From positions 372,001 to 436,000 of the forward strand of contig JAAXNY010000002.1 of assembly GCA_013420905.1 (NCBI GenBank): 64,000 nt of DNA, given 5' to 3'. Made by a program: the position numbers and the translations under genes. This stretch comes from Collybia mongolica. Lineage: Eukaryota; Basidiomycota; Agaricomycetes; Agaricales; Clitocybaceae. Under the pieces are notes generated by a model. It was not told where the DNA came from. It ran no database searches and was given only the letters and a program-made list of their open reading frames with translations. Each line of letters opens with the position of its first letter. Positions within the stretch are counted from its first letter, which is position 1. Positions 24,368 to 36,173 of the stretch are shown piece by piece.

Positions 24368-25383
24368 CAGAAATGGTCGTGGTGGAAGAGGGGAGAATTG
24401 TATTTTCCCACACTGCCTTGTTCATCTTCACTACCTCGGAGATCAGCACTTACTGAAACGTTAATGGGGCGTGGCCTGGGCATCTAGAATTACAATACAC
24501 CGCAGCGGACGGACCATAGGTGAATGGCAATATTTCCAGTGTTCATTATTGTATATATTTAACCACATGGTACGTTGAACTTGCCCCAAGTTTTATTCCC
24601 GGTTCTTTTAGCTAGTCATCCTGTCCATCACAGGCTTTAAAAATACCCAATAGGCGCCGATGCCTGAAGTGCAATTGGATGAGGTTCGAAATGTCGTTAT
24701 GCTGGGGGTTGACTGGCCTTACCCAGGTTCTTTTGCTCGTCCCGAGATGCCGTTTTTCCGAACAGATGGTGGAGATCTGCCAACATGTTGCGTCAATCCA
24801 AACCGCGTACATGGGGTTTATAGATGACGCGTATGATGAATAATATACCACCTATATGGATATCCGATCTCACACTCAAATAATCACTAGCCACATATTG
24901 CAAGAGTCTCAGGCTCACCGAGCAAAAACTTTCCCGTCGGCGTATCTCGAGAAGTGATAAATGCGTACCCTCATTATGATCTCAAGTATTCTCGGATCTC
25001 CTCATACCCGGTTTTACAACGTGGCAGACGGGTACTCTCTAGGACTTGGAAATGCTGGCGACCAATTTCCGGCCCGTGAACATTCTGCCACCTAAGGTGT
25101 TAACCTCTCGAACGTACCACCCAGGAAGACAGCCAGCGACCGCGGCGGATTATCTTCGCGACTTTATAACGCTTCTTTGACGCGTTTCTTGTGGACTTAT
25201 CCCGAAAATATCAAACATGTGACCACGTTTACTCTTCATTTGGGTCGGTCAACCCCAGGAAAACAAGGGGGACACAAGTGTCTATTATCCTGATAGAAGA
25301 CGCGGACACGGGGATGAATTTCTTGGCCCCCATATAAAAAGGTGTGGGGTGTCTAGTTTTTCGCAACTGCAAACGATTCCATC
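24368..25383. other. Intergenic, xylanase promoter at right end
   Basis: About 1 kb between divergent genes (ECM11-like on -, xylanase on +). No gene is supported. The open frame at 24612-24851 (-) has no start, splice or domain support. Apart from the TATA box listed separately I cannot name individual regulatory sites. Confidence 0.5.
25333..25340 (+). promoter_or_regulatory. TATA box of GH10 xylanase
   Basis: TATAAAAA lies 51 bp upstream of the xylanase ATG (25384), a normal core-promoter distance for an inducible secreted enzyme gene. Confidence 0.6.
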
Positions 25384-26760
25384 ATGAAATATTTGGCCGT
25401 CCTAGCGCTCTTCTTCGCCCCCACCGCCGTGTTTGGTCTCCTTGACCCGAAGATAAAGGCGAAAGGAAAAAAATACTTCGGGTCCGCTGCCGATCCTGCG
25501 GCCATCTCGCGTTCCAATGACAAAATCATTCTAACCTCTGACTTCGGATGTTACACCCCAGAGAATAGGTGAGTCATTCTGATCATTGAACCCACGAACT
25601 GCCATCTGACGAGGTTTCGTCCACTAGTATGAAATGGGATGCCACTGAACGTTCGGACACCTGTCCTTGTCGTCTCATTCCGAGCTCACCACAACGTTCA
25701 TTGTAGCGTCCCGTGGATCATTCAACTTCGGTAATGCCGATACTCTGGTGAACTTTGCTCAGAGCAACGGCCGTCTCGTTCGTGGACATACTCTCGGTAA
25801 GAACGCCGGATGTACCCTCCTCCCTGCATTAACCTGTTTTCAATAGTCTGGCACAGCCAGCTGCCAAGTTGGGTGTCGAGCGTTTCATCCGCCTCAGACC
25901 TTACCAATGTCATCAACAATCATGTGACGACTCTCGTCTCCCGATACAGGGGCAAAATATTTGCGTATGTTGTAAAGTTCTGATCGCAAAGCTTATCCTA
26001 ATTCATATCCTCAGCTGGGACGTTGTCAACGAAGTTCTCAACGACGACGGAACGTTCCGCTCAAGTGTTTTCTTCAGGCTTCTGGGAGAGAACTTCATTG
26101 ATATTGCGTTCAGGGCAGGTAGGCAGTCTGGCCAATACAGGACATGCGATATTATGCTGAAGCAATTCGTCACTAGCACGGGCCGCAGACCCAAATGCTA
26201 AGTTGTACATTAACGATTTCAGTATGTGGGATTTTGTCGATGCGTTAAGCGTTCAGGAATCAGCGAATCTGACCGCATACATAGACCTTGACGGCCCCGG
26301 GGCCAAAATCAATGCTATGGTTGCCCTCATCGGACGCCTCAAGTCTCGGGGCGTCCCCATCGACGGTGTCGGCACACAAGCTCATCTCATCCTCGGTCAA
26401 GTTGGTGGCGTCGCTAGTCAGCTCCAGGTCCTCGCCAATACCGGTCTCGACGTAGCCATCACCGAACTCGATATCCGCATCCCCGAGCCTGACACTGCCG
26501 CCAAACTCGCCCAACAACAAAGCGATTACAACACCGTCGCCAAGGCTTGTATTAACGTCAGTAAATGTATTGGTATCACCGTCTGGGGTGTCAGTGACAA
26601 GGCAAGTCCAATCATCGTAAGAAAAAGTGGCACTCTCTGATGGCTTGTACAGGATAGCTGGGTCAACAGCGTCTTCCCCACCTTCGATTCCCCCCTCTTG
26701 TGGGACAACAACTACGTCCGCAAGTCTGCCTATGCCGGTGTCGACGCTGCCTTCTCATAA
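25384..26760 (+). CDS. Secreted GH10 endo-1,4-beta-xylanase
   Basis: Cleaves the xylan backbone of plant hemicellulose outside the cell. The signal peptide runs about residues 1-19 ([19 protein letters not shown]). The catalytic barrel follows: [30 protein letters not shown] after two introns, [19 protein letters not shown], the acid/base motif [24 protein letters not shown], and the nucleophile motif ITELDIR with its Glu. The C-terminus is [18 protein letters not shown] and KSAYAGV. No carbohydrate-binding module is present, so it is a single-domain xylanase of about 340 residues. Nine or so introns are needed. The junction near 26225-26270 fits only with the later AG (ATCAG), giving a slightly unusual loop after YINDF. 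Catalytic residues look intact. Confidence 0.92.
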
Positions 26761-27272
26761 ATGTCAAAACGATATTCGATGTACTTCCCCTCGTGCGAAC
26801 CACTGTAGCAATAAAATATCGCGGTTTCTTCTCGTCTATGTCCGGCTCGATCGATCATGATCAACCGAATCGCCGCAACATGTTCAGCCTCTTTTTCTTT
26901 TTCATGTGAGATCATCAGCATTGACTGACGGCGCGTGATAGCCTTCAGATCTCTGTTTCTGTAGGTGGCTAGACCATATTCAGTTGATGGCGGCTGTAGC
27001 CTCCCATTCTCCTTCACACGATTGACCATGCCAGCGATAATATTGAAAATCCACCAAGGATGGCTGCCCTGTTTAATGGCTGAGCATTGAACTTTAACGC
27101 GACAGATTTCACACAAAACAGAAGAACTAATACATGTTACAAGATACATCCCTAATTTACGCCAGTTGTCCAAAAACGATATTTGACCATGGGATTGCAA
27201 CCTTTGCAAGTGTTTGATTACCACTGCCACCACCTCTGGTATGTCGTCACTCTTTTGGCGAACAGCGTATAT
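26761..27272. other. Intergenic, 3' flanks
   Basis: About 500 bp between the convergent 3' ends of the xylanase (+) and F-box gene (-). A 167-codon frame on - across 26730-27233 lacks an ATG start, overlaps the xylanase end and shows no domain, so I do not call it. Confidence 0.5.
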
Positions 27273-28325
27273 TCACAGGAAGATCAGAGAACAAACTTTG
27301 TCAGAATCATATCCTCCAGCTCCGTCACTCCCATCTGTGTCACTATCCTGAAGTGGTTTCATTAGCTCTTTGACGCCAATGTCGATGCCTTGATCTCGAA
27401 AAGCCCGAATTTTTTTCGCCCCCCACACGCCTAGGTGAAAGTCAAGGACTAAAGACACATTCACGATGCGACTGAACGCGACGCTTGAGGAACGCGATGC
27501 CAACATGTCCATGAATTCATCAAACGTTTTCCGTGTCGCGATCTGGCAATGGATCGAGCGCAGAGCAGGGCCAATGCCGCCACGCGATATCCCTTGCACG
27601 GAGGCAAGGGTGAGGACGCCGTTGACCTTGAACACTTCAAGCGATGGTGTAACTCTGAGAAGTCGATGACAGCCAAACCCTCCGCGACACACTCTTAACT
27701 GAAGAATGGTGCACTTCGAACGTTCGATGAGAGAGATCAACTCTGTAATTCCTGGGCCATAAAGTGTGGTCTCCAGTTCCTCAAGTGCGGGAGTGACCAA
27801 GCCTGATATGTCTACCGGGGCCCCTAGGGAGAGACATTGGAGCTTGGTGGCATAGGGCAAGAGGAGTTTTGTGAGTAGCGCACCCCCATATGATTCCCAA
27901 AAGTGACTTTCGTGAAACCGAATCGAGATGGGGATGCCGCAGCTACGGAGCAAACATTGATTGGCTAGGTGAAGGATGAGCCGACACTCATGCAAGTGGG
28001 TCGGGGCTCCAACAGCTATGTCGTTCCACAGGTAACGCAGTCCCAATATTATGTCCCGCCACTGCGAGCAAGTCTGCGACACACTCCAGAGTGTAGCGAA
28101 ATTGAGTGATGGAACGACGAGAGGTCCAACGAAAAGAGATTTGAATATTTCCCCAAGGACCTCAGCAGGTACATTCGCGATCGGTGCTACTGACATGGGC
28201 GACACTGCAAGGTCGTAAGTTCCTATTGTGAGGGCTATCAGCAAATGGTGTATATGAGCAGGCGGTCAAAGTATCTCACTTTGTTGCCGATGAGTGTCGA
28301 GTTGAAGAAATAAGCGCTGAAGGGA
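27273..28325 (-). CDS. F-box protein
   Basis: Probable substrate receptor of an SCF ubiquitin ligase. The large exon (27273-28204) encodes IANVPAEVLGEIFKSLF followed by SVSQTCSQWRDIILGLRYLW, the typical agaricomycete F-box core, then an irregular leucine-rich region of about 230 residues ending in an Asp/Ser/Gly tail. A preceding exon (28280-28325, LFLQLDTHRQQ) joins in phase across a GTGAGA..TTGCAG intron and gives the familiar pattern of a short coiled helix and HR-x-SP just before the F-box. More N-terminal sequence probably lies upstream of 28325 behind a TTTAG acceptor; I could not fix its start. The family is highly expanded in mushrooms, and the target is unknown. Confidence 0.82.
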
Positions 28326-28656
28326 CTAAACCTGGACCAATGCAGGGTATGGTCACAGCGAACACACAACTACACCGACGAGAACCCCAGGTTGAATTTC
28401 TCAGTGATAGAGGGTGCCTTGCTTCCAATTTTCGAGGATTCCAAAGCGAGACGCCCGTGCCAGCTTGAACGCAGGACTGCGGAAATGCAAGCGCTTTCCA
28501 GTATGAATTATTTTATTTCACATAGACCTGAAATGAGGTGCGTCCCAAAGCATCTAAGCGAGTTATTTATTTTCGGCAATCGTTTATTTTAATTCCGGGC
28601 CGCATTGTTTCCATTCGTCCACCACTGTTACTTCTGAGTCTCTTATTGACTGCCCT

Positions 28657-28663
28657 TATAAAA
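28657..28663 (+). promoter_or_regulatory. TATA box of isochorismatase-family gene
   Basis: TATAAAA stands 58 bp before the ATG at 28715. Confidence 0.5.
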
Positions 28664-28714
28664 ACAGGTGTGAGTACCCTGTGGAACGAGTCATCATCAC
28701 GGGCTTTTCAAATC

Positions 28715-29369
28715 ATGAGCGTAATCACTCTTTCAAAATCCACTGCGTTGATTGTTATCGATGTACAACAAGGTAAGTGTTAGTAATTATGCAATATCGG
28801 AGGCTATTTAATCCTTTGCCGTAGGATTTGACATGTCGCCCTATACGGAAATGTCGCGCAGCACGCCTGACTGCATTCCAAACATATCCAAAATCATATC
28901 GTCTTTTCGCTTTGCGTCACTCCCAGTGATTCACGTCCAACACCACTCCCTTGAGCCGACTTCAGTTTTCAATCCCGATTACGCCGCGGAAGGATTTGTC
29001 GTCCAGCGCGAAGCTGCAGAGATTCCCGGCGAGCCTGTCTTTGTTAAGCACGTCAACTCCGCATTTATCGGGACTGGCTTGGAGCAGCATCTCCGGGACG
29101 CTGATATCAAGACACTCGTCGTGATTGGCCTGACAACGTCACATTGTGTTAGCACGACCACCAGAATGGCCGGGAACTTAGGTTGGGAGGTGTATATTCC
29201 TCGAGATGCGACAGCGATGTACGCTCGCGCAGCTGCCCCGGGTGGATCTGGGGTAAAAGTTTTCGACGCGGAGACAATGCACGAGGTCGCTCTTTCCGAG
29301 TTACATGGAGAATTTGCGACAGTGGTCACCACTGACGCAGTAATACAAGCAGTAGAATCACTTGTCTAA
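28715..29369 (+). CDS. Isochorismatase-family cysteine hydrolase
   Basis: Two exons: MSVITLSKSTALIVIDVQQG, then a 57-nt intron and GFDMSPYTEMS onward. The family's catalytic triad is visible: Asp in VIDVQ, Lys in VFVKHVNSAFIGTGLE, and Cys in GLTTSHCVSTTTRMAGNLG. Members hydrolyse isochorismate, nicotinamide or small amides; the substrate here is not deducible. The length of about 198 residues is typical, and there is no targeting signal, so it is probably cytosolic. It is divergent from the F-box gene, and the shared intergenic region contains its TATA box. Confidence 0.9.
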
Positions 29370-30350
29370 TGGACGAGCTCGGACATTATTGATAAATTGA
29401 GATTTATACCCAACCTAGACATCCTTATGAGGCCTCAGGCCGCTGCCGCAGTAACTAATAAACATGGACCTATGTAGTTGAGCCATAGCAGTGTCCTGAG
29501 ATCTCGTAGTATTGAGCCGCGTAGCACACATCCTCACCTGGTTTTTAGTGTACTTGAGTAACATGACATTCTTGTGGCTTATAGTTGGTAGCCTGAAGGA
29601 TTATCCCTGGGGTAAGGGTGGCGTTTATTATATCAGAATGTCAAAACCTCGATGCTCTTGCACAAAAATTCGCTGGCGCGATGGTTGGTGTTGTCTCCGG
29701 TTCCCAGAAGAGTTTGATTCTTGATTAACTTCCCGAAACTGGCTACTAAGTTCAAGTTGTTGATAGAAAGCAAGAGTTTGTCCAAAGAGGTGAGCGAGCA
29801 GGTTTTAGCATGAGATCTGACTAAAAGTAGCTCTGGTGATGGACTTGCAGGCCTCCCAGATGGTTGTGAATGGTGCATGGCGCACCGTGTGCAAGGGGTC
29901 GAAGCCAGATGTGAACTTAGTTCGTGGGGAAACTAAGTACTTGTCTTATATATGTCGTCAAAAGTCCTTCGTTGCCTTTTTAAAGATGTCGTCTTCGAGT
30001 CAGAAAGGCTTGCAGCTTGAAGCGCAACATGAGGGTTATGCAAACAGGGTCGACACATTTGTTGTATGATTTATCAGCTTTTGATTAGACCGGTGCCAGG
30101 CGTAGTAGATATACAAAGTCAGAGAAGGGCAGTCCGAACCTTGGCCCGGCCAGTCGGATCGAGAATATAGCACCACAACAGCACCTGTCGGTCCTCAGAT
30201 ATCGGTGTTGACCCGATGTCTAGCTCCTGTTGTACCAAGGAAGAATAAAATACTATAAACAGCGATATGCGGATGCGATACCAAACGTCGACTGCGAGAG
30301 AGCCACGACCAGAACAAAAATGCACAGATTACACAAGACCGAGGAGAACC
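29370..30350. other. Intergenic, nothing recognised
   Basis: Nearly 1 kb after the isochorismatase-family gene. Open frames on both strands are short and without splice support. No repeat or RNA gene was seen. Confidence 0.5.
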
Positions 30351-32208
30351 TCACACAAAGACCGCAATCGCCCCCCTCCCAGGCTTGTCGTCAACCTCAG
30401 GAACAGGACTACTAATCCCCCATCTAGCTCTCCTCTTACCTTTCCCGTTGCGATTCGCACTAGCAGGTGGTTCAGGGGCCCATGCCCCATCTATCTTAAT
30501 ACTGGCATGCACCTTCCCACATCCAGCAACGGGGCAAGTCCATTCATGTGTAGACTCGATCTGAGGCTTAGCTGGTGCCTTGCCACGTTTGCGTTTGCCT
30601 AGTTTGACGATGGAGGGTGCTTGGGGTATCAGGTCGGATTTTGATGACGATGGTGATGTGGAAGATGATAAAGGGATTACGGAAGAAGCATTGCGGCTCT
30701 GAGTGCGAGATCGAAGCCGCGATCGCATTGAGTTCTCCTCAGCTGGCGGAGTTGGCATGGGTTCGTCTACAGCCTTGGCTTTCCCTTTGCCCTTAGCATC
30801 GACTAGTGTGCTTCCCGCCAATGGCTCTTGCTGCCCCTTTGCATAATCCTTCTCTTCATCCTCATCGCTCGGCTCTCCAAGAACATCTAAGCATTTCCCA
30901 TCGATCATATGTCCACATCTCAAAGCCCACACCTTCCTCCTCCTGCCTTCTTCGCCAACCAACCCACCACCAAGGACCAACGGGTCAAGACAACGTGCAC
31001 ACACAAGCAAAGTGTTCAGGCTCGATGGCCCAGATGAATCCGATGAAGGCGACCCCGGGTGTGTACTCGGCCCAACCATAGATTCCTTAGTGTCCATTTC
31101 TTCAAGATCAATAACAATAGGTGGCTTTGGTTTAGGTTTTTTGGAAACGTCTGTAGTAGGTGATGGTGGGGCAAAATCAAATGTGAATCCTGACTCGGGT
31201 TGTCCAGGGTGTGTATAATCGGGCTTATACTGGATATTCTGGGTCCTACTATGATTACGGTAACGCTGAAGCATCATTTCTTGATACGCATACGCGCGGG
31301 CAGGGTGTCCGAAACGCTCATCATCGCCGCTAAGCAACGCATGGAGTGCGGGAGCATCGTCGTCCGAGTCGACTTCGGTCTCCGGGTCATCGAAACCATC
31401 GAAACCCATCCCGTGGGCGGCAGCCCCGAAGACACGGCCCATTAATGTTCGGGTACGGTTAATGAACCCTCCTTGGATATAACCAAAGTCGTTTCGATTA
31501 GAATCTCGGCGGGCGTCTGCACGGGCACGGTTGAGCGATATAAGAGCTCCACCTAGACCAAGTGTAGGCTGGTGATGTGAAGGGGCGGCTGCCTGGAGGG
31601 GCGGTGAGACGGCAAACCGGCGGTTGCGGTTAGGGTGGTTGCTCATGCCTGATGGGCCCGCTACAGGGCCCGCAGGAGATTGGGCAATCTCAGCTTCAAA
31701 AGCAAAGGGCTGTGCAATAGGAACGACTGGTGAGGCGGCAAACGCGGGTGGGTGGCGGCGCATAGGAGGCGATACGAATCCTGAGTAACGCCTCGGAACA
31801 CGCGGGACCGGCGGAAGGTTGTGTTGCACCTGGATCGGTGGTGGGGGGGAAAGGAGGCGTCGTCTATTTCCTGCAATAATTGACAATCATTGTTGGTTCT
31901 GGTCACCATTCTGGCTGAGCCACACAAGACGAACCTTGGCGCGAACTTCCGCTCCCCGATGCCACCGGTGGAGTTGTTGCCGGCTCGTCGTCGCTGTCGA
32001 CCAGCGAGATAATTGAATCTGAGTCCACAGTTTGTCTTGAGCGCTGTACCTGCCGAGTATTTGGTCTAGGAATTGGCCTCGAGCTTGGCTGTGGGTCGTC
32101 GAAAAGGTCGACATCGATTACTTCCACAACCGAAGCTCGTCGCTGCAAATCCGGAGATACTGTGATGTCACTCAGTGCTGACATGGGTCTTTCTACAGCA
32201 GTCGCCAT
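30351..32208 (-). CDS. Atypical RING-type protein with SUMO-interaction-like motifs
   Basis: Two exons (ATG 32208; intron near 31878-31932) encode about 600 residues, mostly disordered. Three acidic hydrophobic clusters match SUMO-interaction motifs: VVEVIDVDLFDD and IISLVDSDDE near the N-terminus and PPIVIDLEEMD in the middle. A RING-like finger follows but is split: LVCARCLDPL, then KVWALRCGHMIDGKC, then about 130 low-complexity basic residues, then HEWTCPVAGCGKVHASIKID. The Cys/His order C-x2-C, C-G-H, C and C-x4-C fits a RING with a large insertion. SIMs plus RING would make it a SUMO-targeted ubiquitin ligase candidate, which is inference. The finger could also be structurally degenerate and not catalytic. 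Confidence 0.75.
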
Positions 32209-33153
32209 CGTCAAGAACAACGTGGAGACTTCGTGGATGGTGGTGGTCGCTGTTCAAGCCGTTTGTCTCCACCAAAGGGGTTAGTCAGCTACGCACGGGC
32301 CAACACGTGACCCAAACCTTTTTGCTCCCGACTACAACCACAGCTCGCCGTCTGCTCACGGCCGCTGACGCAGAACAACTCATTGTTTTTGTTGTAGAGG
32401 TCCCTGAAGGGTGTCAATGCAAGTTGGTTATACTACAGGAATATAGATCCTCCCCAAATCCGAGATTATTCTACAGGGCTAGGTTTTCAGGTCTTGTCCT
32501 CTGAATCAGGCTTATACCGTTAAAATAGTGACACGTCTAGCGATGGCAGTCCGTATATCCATGATATCTGGGACATATACATATACCTATCTCCAGCTCC
32601 AGTTGGGCTGTGATTGAAAGCCTTTGTCGACCTTGCCGAACATCCCCCTCAGAGCGGCGCAATGTCAGGTTAGTAAAGACTATTTATGTTGAAATCCCCT
32701 TTAAATGCTTATACACTCTTCGATCACCCTGTAAATGCTCTGCCCCGACCAGCACTCATATCTGACATATGAGAAGATACGCAAATCTCCTCGTCCTAGT
32801 TGATCTCATTTATTCTCGTGTGGCGATGAAATCTCTTGAAATGCTGTTAAAGGCACGTTGCGGGTGGCTCGATGGCGCAAAGCAGTGTCTTCTGACCCAT
32901 TTGAGCGCCTACGGCGACTGATGACAGCCCATCGAAGCCGCTTCACAGGATCAAACATGCGCCATTCCCAGTTCCTTGTGTACACCACACGTACCTCGAG
33001 GCAGATCGAGTCACCGCGCCATAACCAGAACAAGGTTCACTATGCACCACTACGGACATCTATTCTTCTGGCTCACGTGGGCGGTGAATACTTGAAGCTG
33101 CATCCTAACAGCATCCTCATTACTCTCCTTCATCGTAACCCTCTCTTCTCACC
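32209..33153. other. Intergenic between divergent genes
   Basis: About 945 bp upstream of both the RING-type gene (-) and the small unknown gene (+). It must contain their promoters. No clear motif or additional gene is seen; an ATGTCAG/GTTAGT at 32661 could be a stray first exon. Confidence 0.45.
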
Positions 33154-33980
33154 ATGGCACTGATTCGTCCCCGACTCAGAATTGATACCACCAATTTGCC
33201 GATTACCATCGAGCCGGAAAGTTTTCAGAAAGTATCTGTTAGCCTACAAACGACAGTGGAACATTCGGAAACCACAACCCCAAGCGCGATTAGCTCAAAC
33301 ACATCAAGATGGGATCGCCCACGCCAAGTGAGTACCTTGGGAGCCGTAGGCACTAAATACTCAAAACGCCACCCCAGCCACCCTTCCCGCACAGTCCTAC
33401 CATGTGCGGAACTATGACAATGCCTCGTGAAGAATATACGTCGCGTTACCCAGCGGTGAGTCTCACTACTTTAACTACGATATATTTTAGCGACCCGGAT
33501 AAAAAATGCTAGCCACTCCCGAATATTGCTTCTCGTTCACGATCCGTCAACTACCCAATACCTCTGGGTACAGATTGGTTCATTTCCAGCGCATACACGG
33601 AAGGCAGGAAACGCATCACCTTCAACGAAGAGGGAAAACTGGGGGTGGGTATGCTCGACCTTTTAACATACCACGATAGCCTTTCCGAAGATTTGCTTTT
33701 CGTTCCCTCAATGTTTAATTCACGACATGAGGCGATACGTGTGGTACCAGTTGTACGGTATCCTTTTTTGAGGTCCAGGTACCCTGCTTACTTTCGCAAA
33801 TCAGTTCCGCGGTTATGGACTACCAAGAAGCAGCCAGTGGTGCGAGGTTACACTCATCGCATGCTCTGCCCCAAACCACGGGAAATCGGATCTGGACATC
33901 GTCTACGTGACACGATATCAGCTTGCCATGAGGGTAGCTTTTCTATATTGGCAACATCAACATGTGGGTTTCGTTTTTAG
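33154..33980 (+). CDS. Small hypothetical protein
   Basis: Three exons join cleanly from ATG 33154 (MALIRPRLRIDTTNLPITIE): first intron GTGAGTACC..CCCCAG, second GTGAGTCTC..TGCTAG, leading to PLPNIASRSRSVNYPIPLG, then ISSAYTEGRKRITFNEEGK. The 3' end is unclear. Either the frame runs on to the stop at 33980 or a further intron (GTGGGT.. near 33640) leads to a block around 33780-33920. No signal peptide, membrane segment or known domain is visible. Two good introns with phase kept are the only support. Confidence 0.5.
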
Positions 33981-36173
33981 AGTGCTTTGATGCATATTTT
34001 ACAAATTCATCTCTAGCCCTTAAATCTTCCTTCGTTTGACAGACTAAGGTTACTGTCACTGCATTCTACGATCGAGGGGTTGATCTGGATTCCCGAAATC
34101 CTGGTGCTTTAATTGTTTGTTCTGAATGATTGGGCTGAATCCTCGATTCTCATTATATGGACAGTTCTACTCTGTCTGTGGGTACCCTGTTTCAGTTGTC
34201 GTACATCGGGCTTCACGGGTATCGGGTCTTACGGATTTCTGGTTTTCTCGGCGACATACTCTAACATCATATCTGGGAAATGCTCTGCGGCCTGTCAAAA
34301 CCTGTTCAGGCCATCTATCTTGTCAAGGTCTGAGCTTACCCATTCCTGTGAAATGAAGGAGCGAATTTGAGTGGCTCAACCATTCACCGCTGCAGTCGGC
34401 AATGGGGGCCTGTGTAGAGAAGAGTGAAGTAGGATTCTGGCCGGCCTGTCCATGAGGCCTATGGCGACAACCCTACTGGGCGATCATGATCAGCTTCCGA
34501 GGTCCACTTGTGTACGCCTTTTTGTACTCGTATCTCATTTCATTGATCTTCTGGTATAATTCTCGCAACGTTTGTTTTTGTACTTTCCAACATGTTCTTC
34601 CTTGAAGCTATACCGAACATTTGGTTAGTGAGGATGTTGAGTCATTTATAGGTCTTAGTTCTAGAACAAACCTCAAAATTTTTTCTTAGGAGCATGTTAT
34701 TTTGGTTGTTCCACGTGTACTGCCTTTTGTTGCTTACTTTCTTTAGGAGATAAGTGATCAAGGATCGTCCATAAGGACACCAACATGATCGTGGCAGCCC
34801 ATCGAACGATTGTATCAACCCCTTGTGACCTTTTTTCTCGTGGTGTATCAGGTTTAGCAACACAATCGATGCTTAGCATCCATCTATAACAACCCGGGTC
34901 AATAACCGACGCGCCACAAACCTTATAAAGTCGACCAGCGCTGGCACTAAGTTTACTAAACCCTCTAAGTTTAGACCCGACTACACATTCACCTCTCATA
35001 TAGACAGTTTCAACGACGAATGTCAAACGGATCCAAAGAGATACGCCACGGGAACACTGACATAGAAACGAGTTTAGGCCGCATTTAGTTTTCCCCCTCA
35101 CTCGGCCTCCTTGCCTCGGTGGTTGCTGACAAGAAACCCCATTCATCTCGGTCGCCTTTGGCGATCGGCGCCTCAGCATGCGGCAACCGTGACTTGACTC
35201 AGCAGGCATGGGCGCCTATACCGCTCGCTCTCCCAGACATCTGGAGCGCCTTCCGGTCTCCTCGAATAATGCACCAATCCGATCTCGCGCAAATAAGGCT
35301 GATTCGAAGTGTTTAGTTTTAAAAAAAACATTAAATTCAAGCTCCAACAGATTTACAGTACCTGCCTTTAAATGGCCGATCTCCTCGGTGGCTCCCGTTT
35401 CACGAGGGTCATTATCTGCCCGACATCGCCGAACTACCAACAGCAAACCAGGTGAGAACTACGCTAAAGGAATCTACAAAGCCTCGGCCAACGGAAATCA
35501 TGCTGAGCGGTTGCGCTGAAAGTTGATCATGGAATCGAAATCGAACAGTTCAACAGATGAAGTCTCTTTCGAGGCGGCACATAGACATCAGTCACTCAGG
35601 AAATTCGCCAGGAAATGTTTTGAACGATCGAGCCAGTCTTTGCGCGATCGGGTCGTCTGAACTCTAGCTATATCCGGGGTCTCAACGTGATATGTTGCCA
35701 ATTAACGCCAGGCCGACGTACACGGTAAGAAAACCATCACAATATGTTGCCATCCTCTAGTCGACTTCAAGTTCCAATCATACGTGATGTACTTACTGGC
35801 ATGGTCGTTGTGTCAGAGGAGCTCGGTTCAACATTCATATTTGCATTGCATGTTTTTCATAGACCTATCGATGTACAAGAGCCTCAAGCCATCAATGGAC
35901 GAGAGGATGCGCCAAGCTGTGGTATGTACGCAGTAACATGCCATCAACACCCAACCTGCTAGGAGGGCGTCAGCCGCAATGGAATCAAAACAGTGTGCCG
36001 GAGACACTATGAGTCGGGAGAAGATATAGGTATACACGGATGGAAGGGGATAGCAATATGTCTGAGAGATGATACAGCAAAAAAAAGATTCCTGAAAGAG
36101 AGAAACAGACAAGAACGGGATGCGGAATTCGTGTCGGTCCAGCTTGCTGAGACCTATGAATGTGGAATCGGAT
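33981..36173. other. Intergenic, no supported gene
   Basis: About 2.2 kb. The longest open frame (34697-35209, -, 170 codons with ATG) is rich in Arg/Cys/Ser, has no domain, and overlaps another chance frame on the opposite strand. No repeats or RNA genes were detected by eye. Confidence 0.4.

Noticed and set aside
34697..35209. 170-codon ATG-started frame on the - strand
   Set aside because: No domain, odd composition, and overlapping open frames on the other strand; no splice or promoter support.
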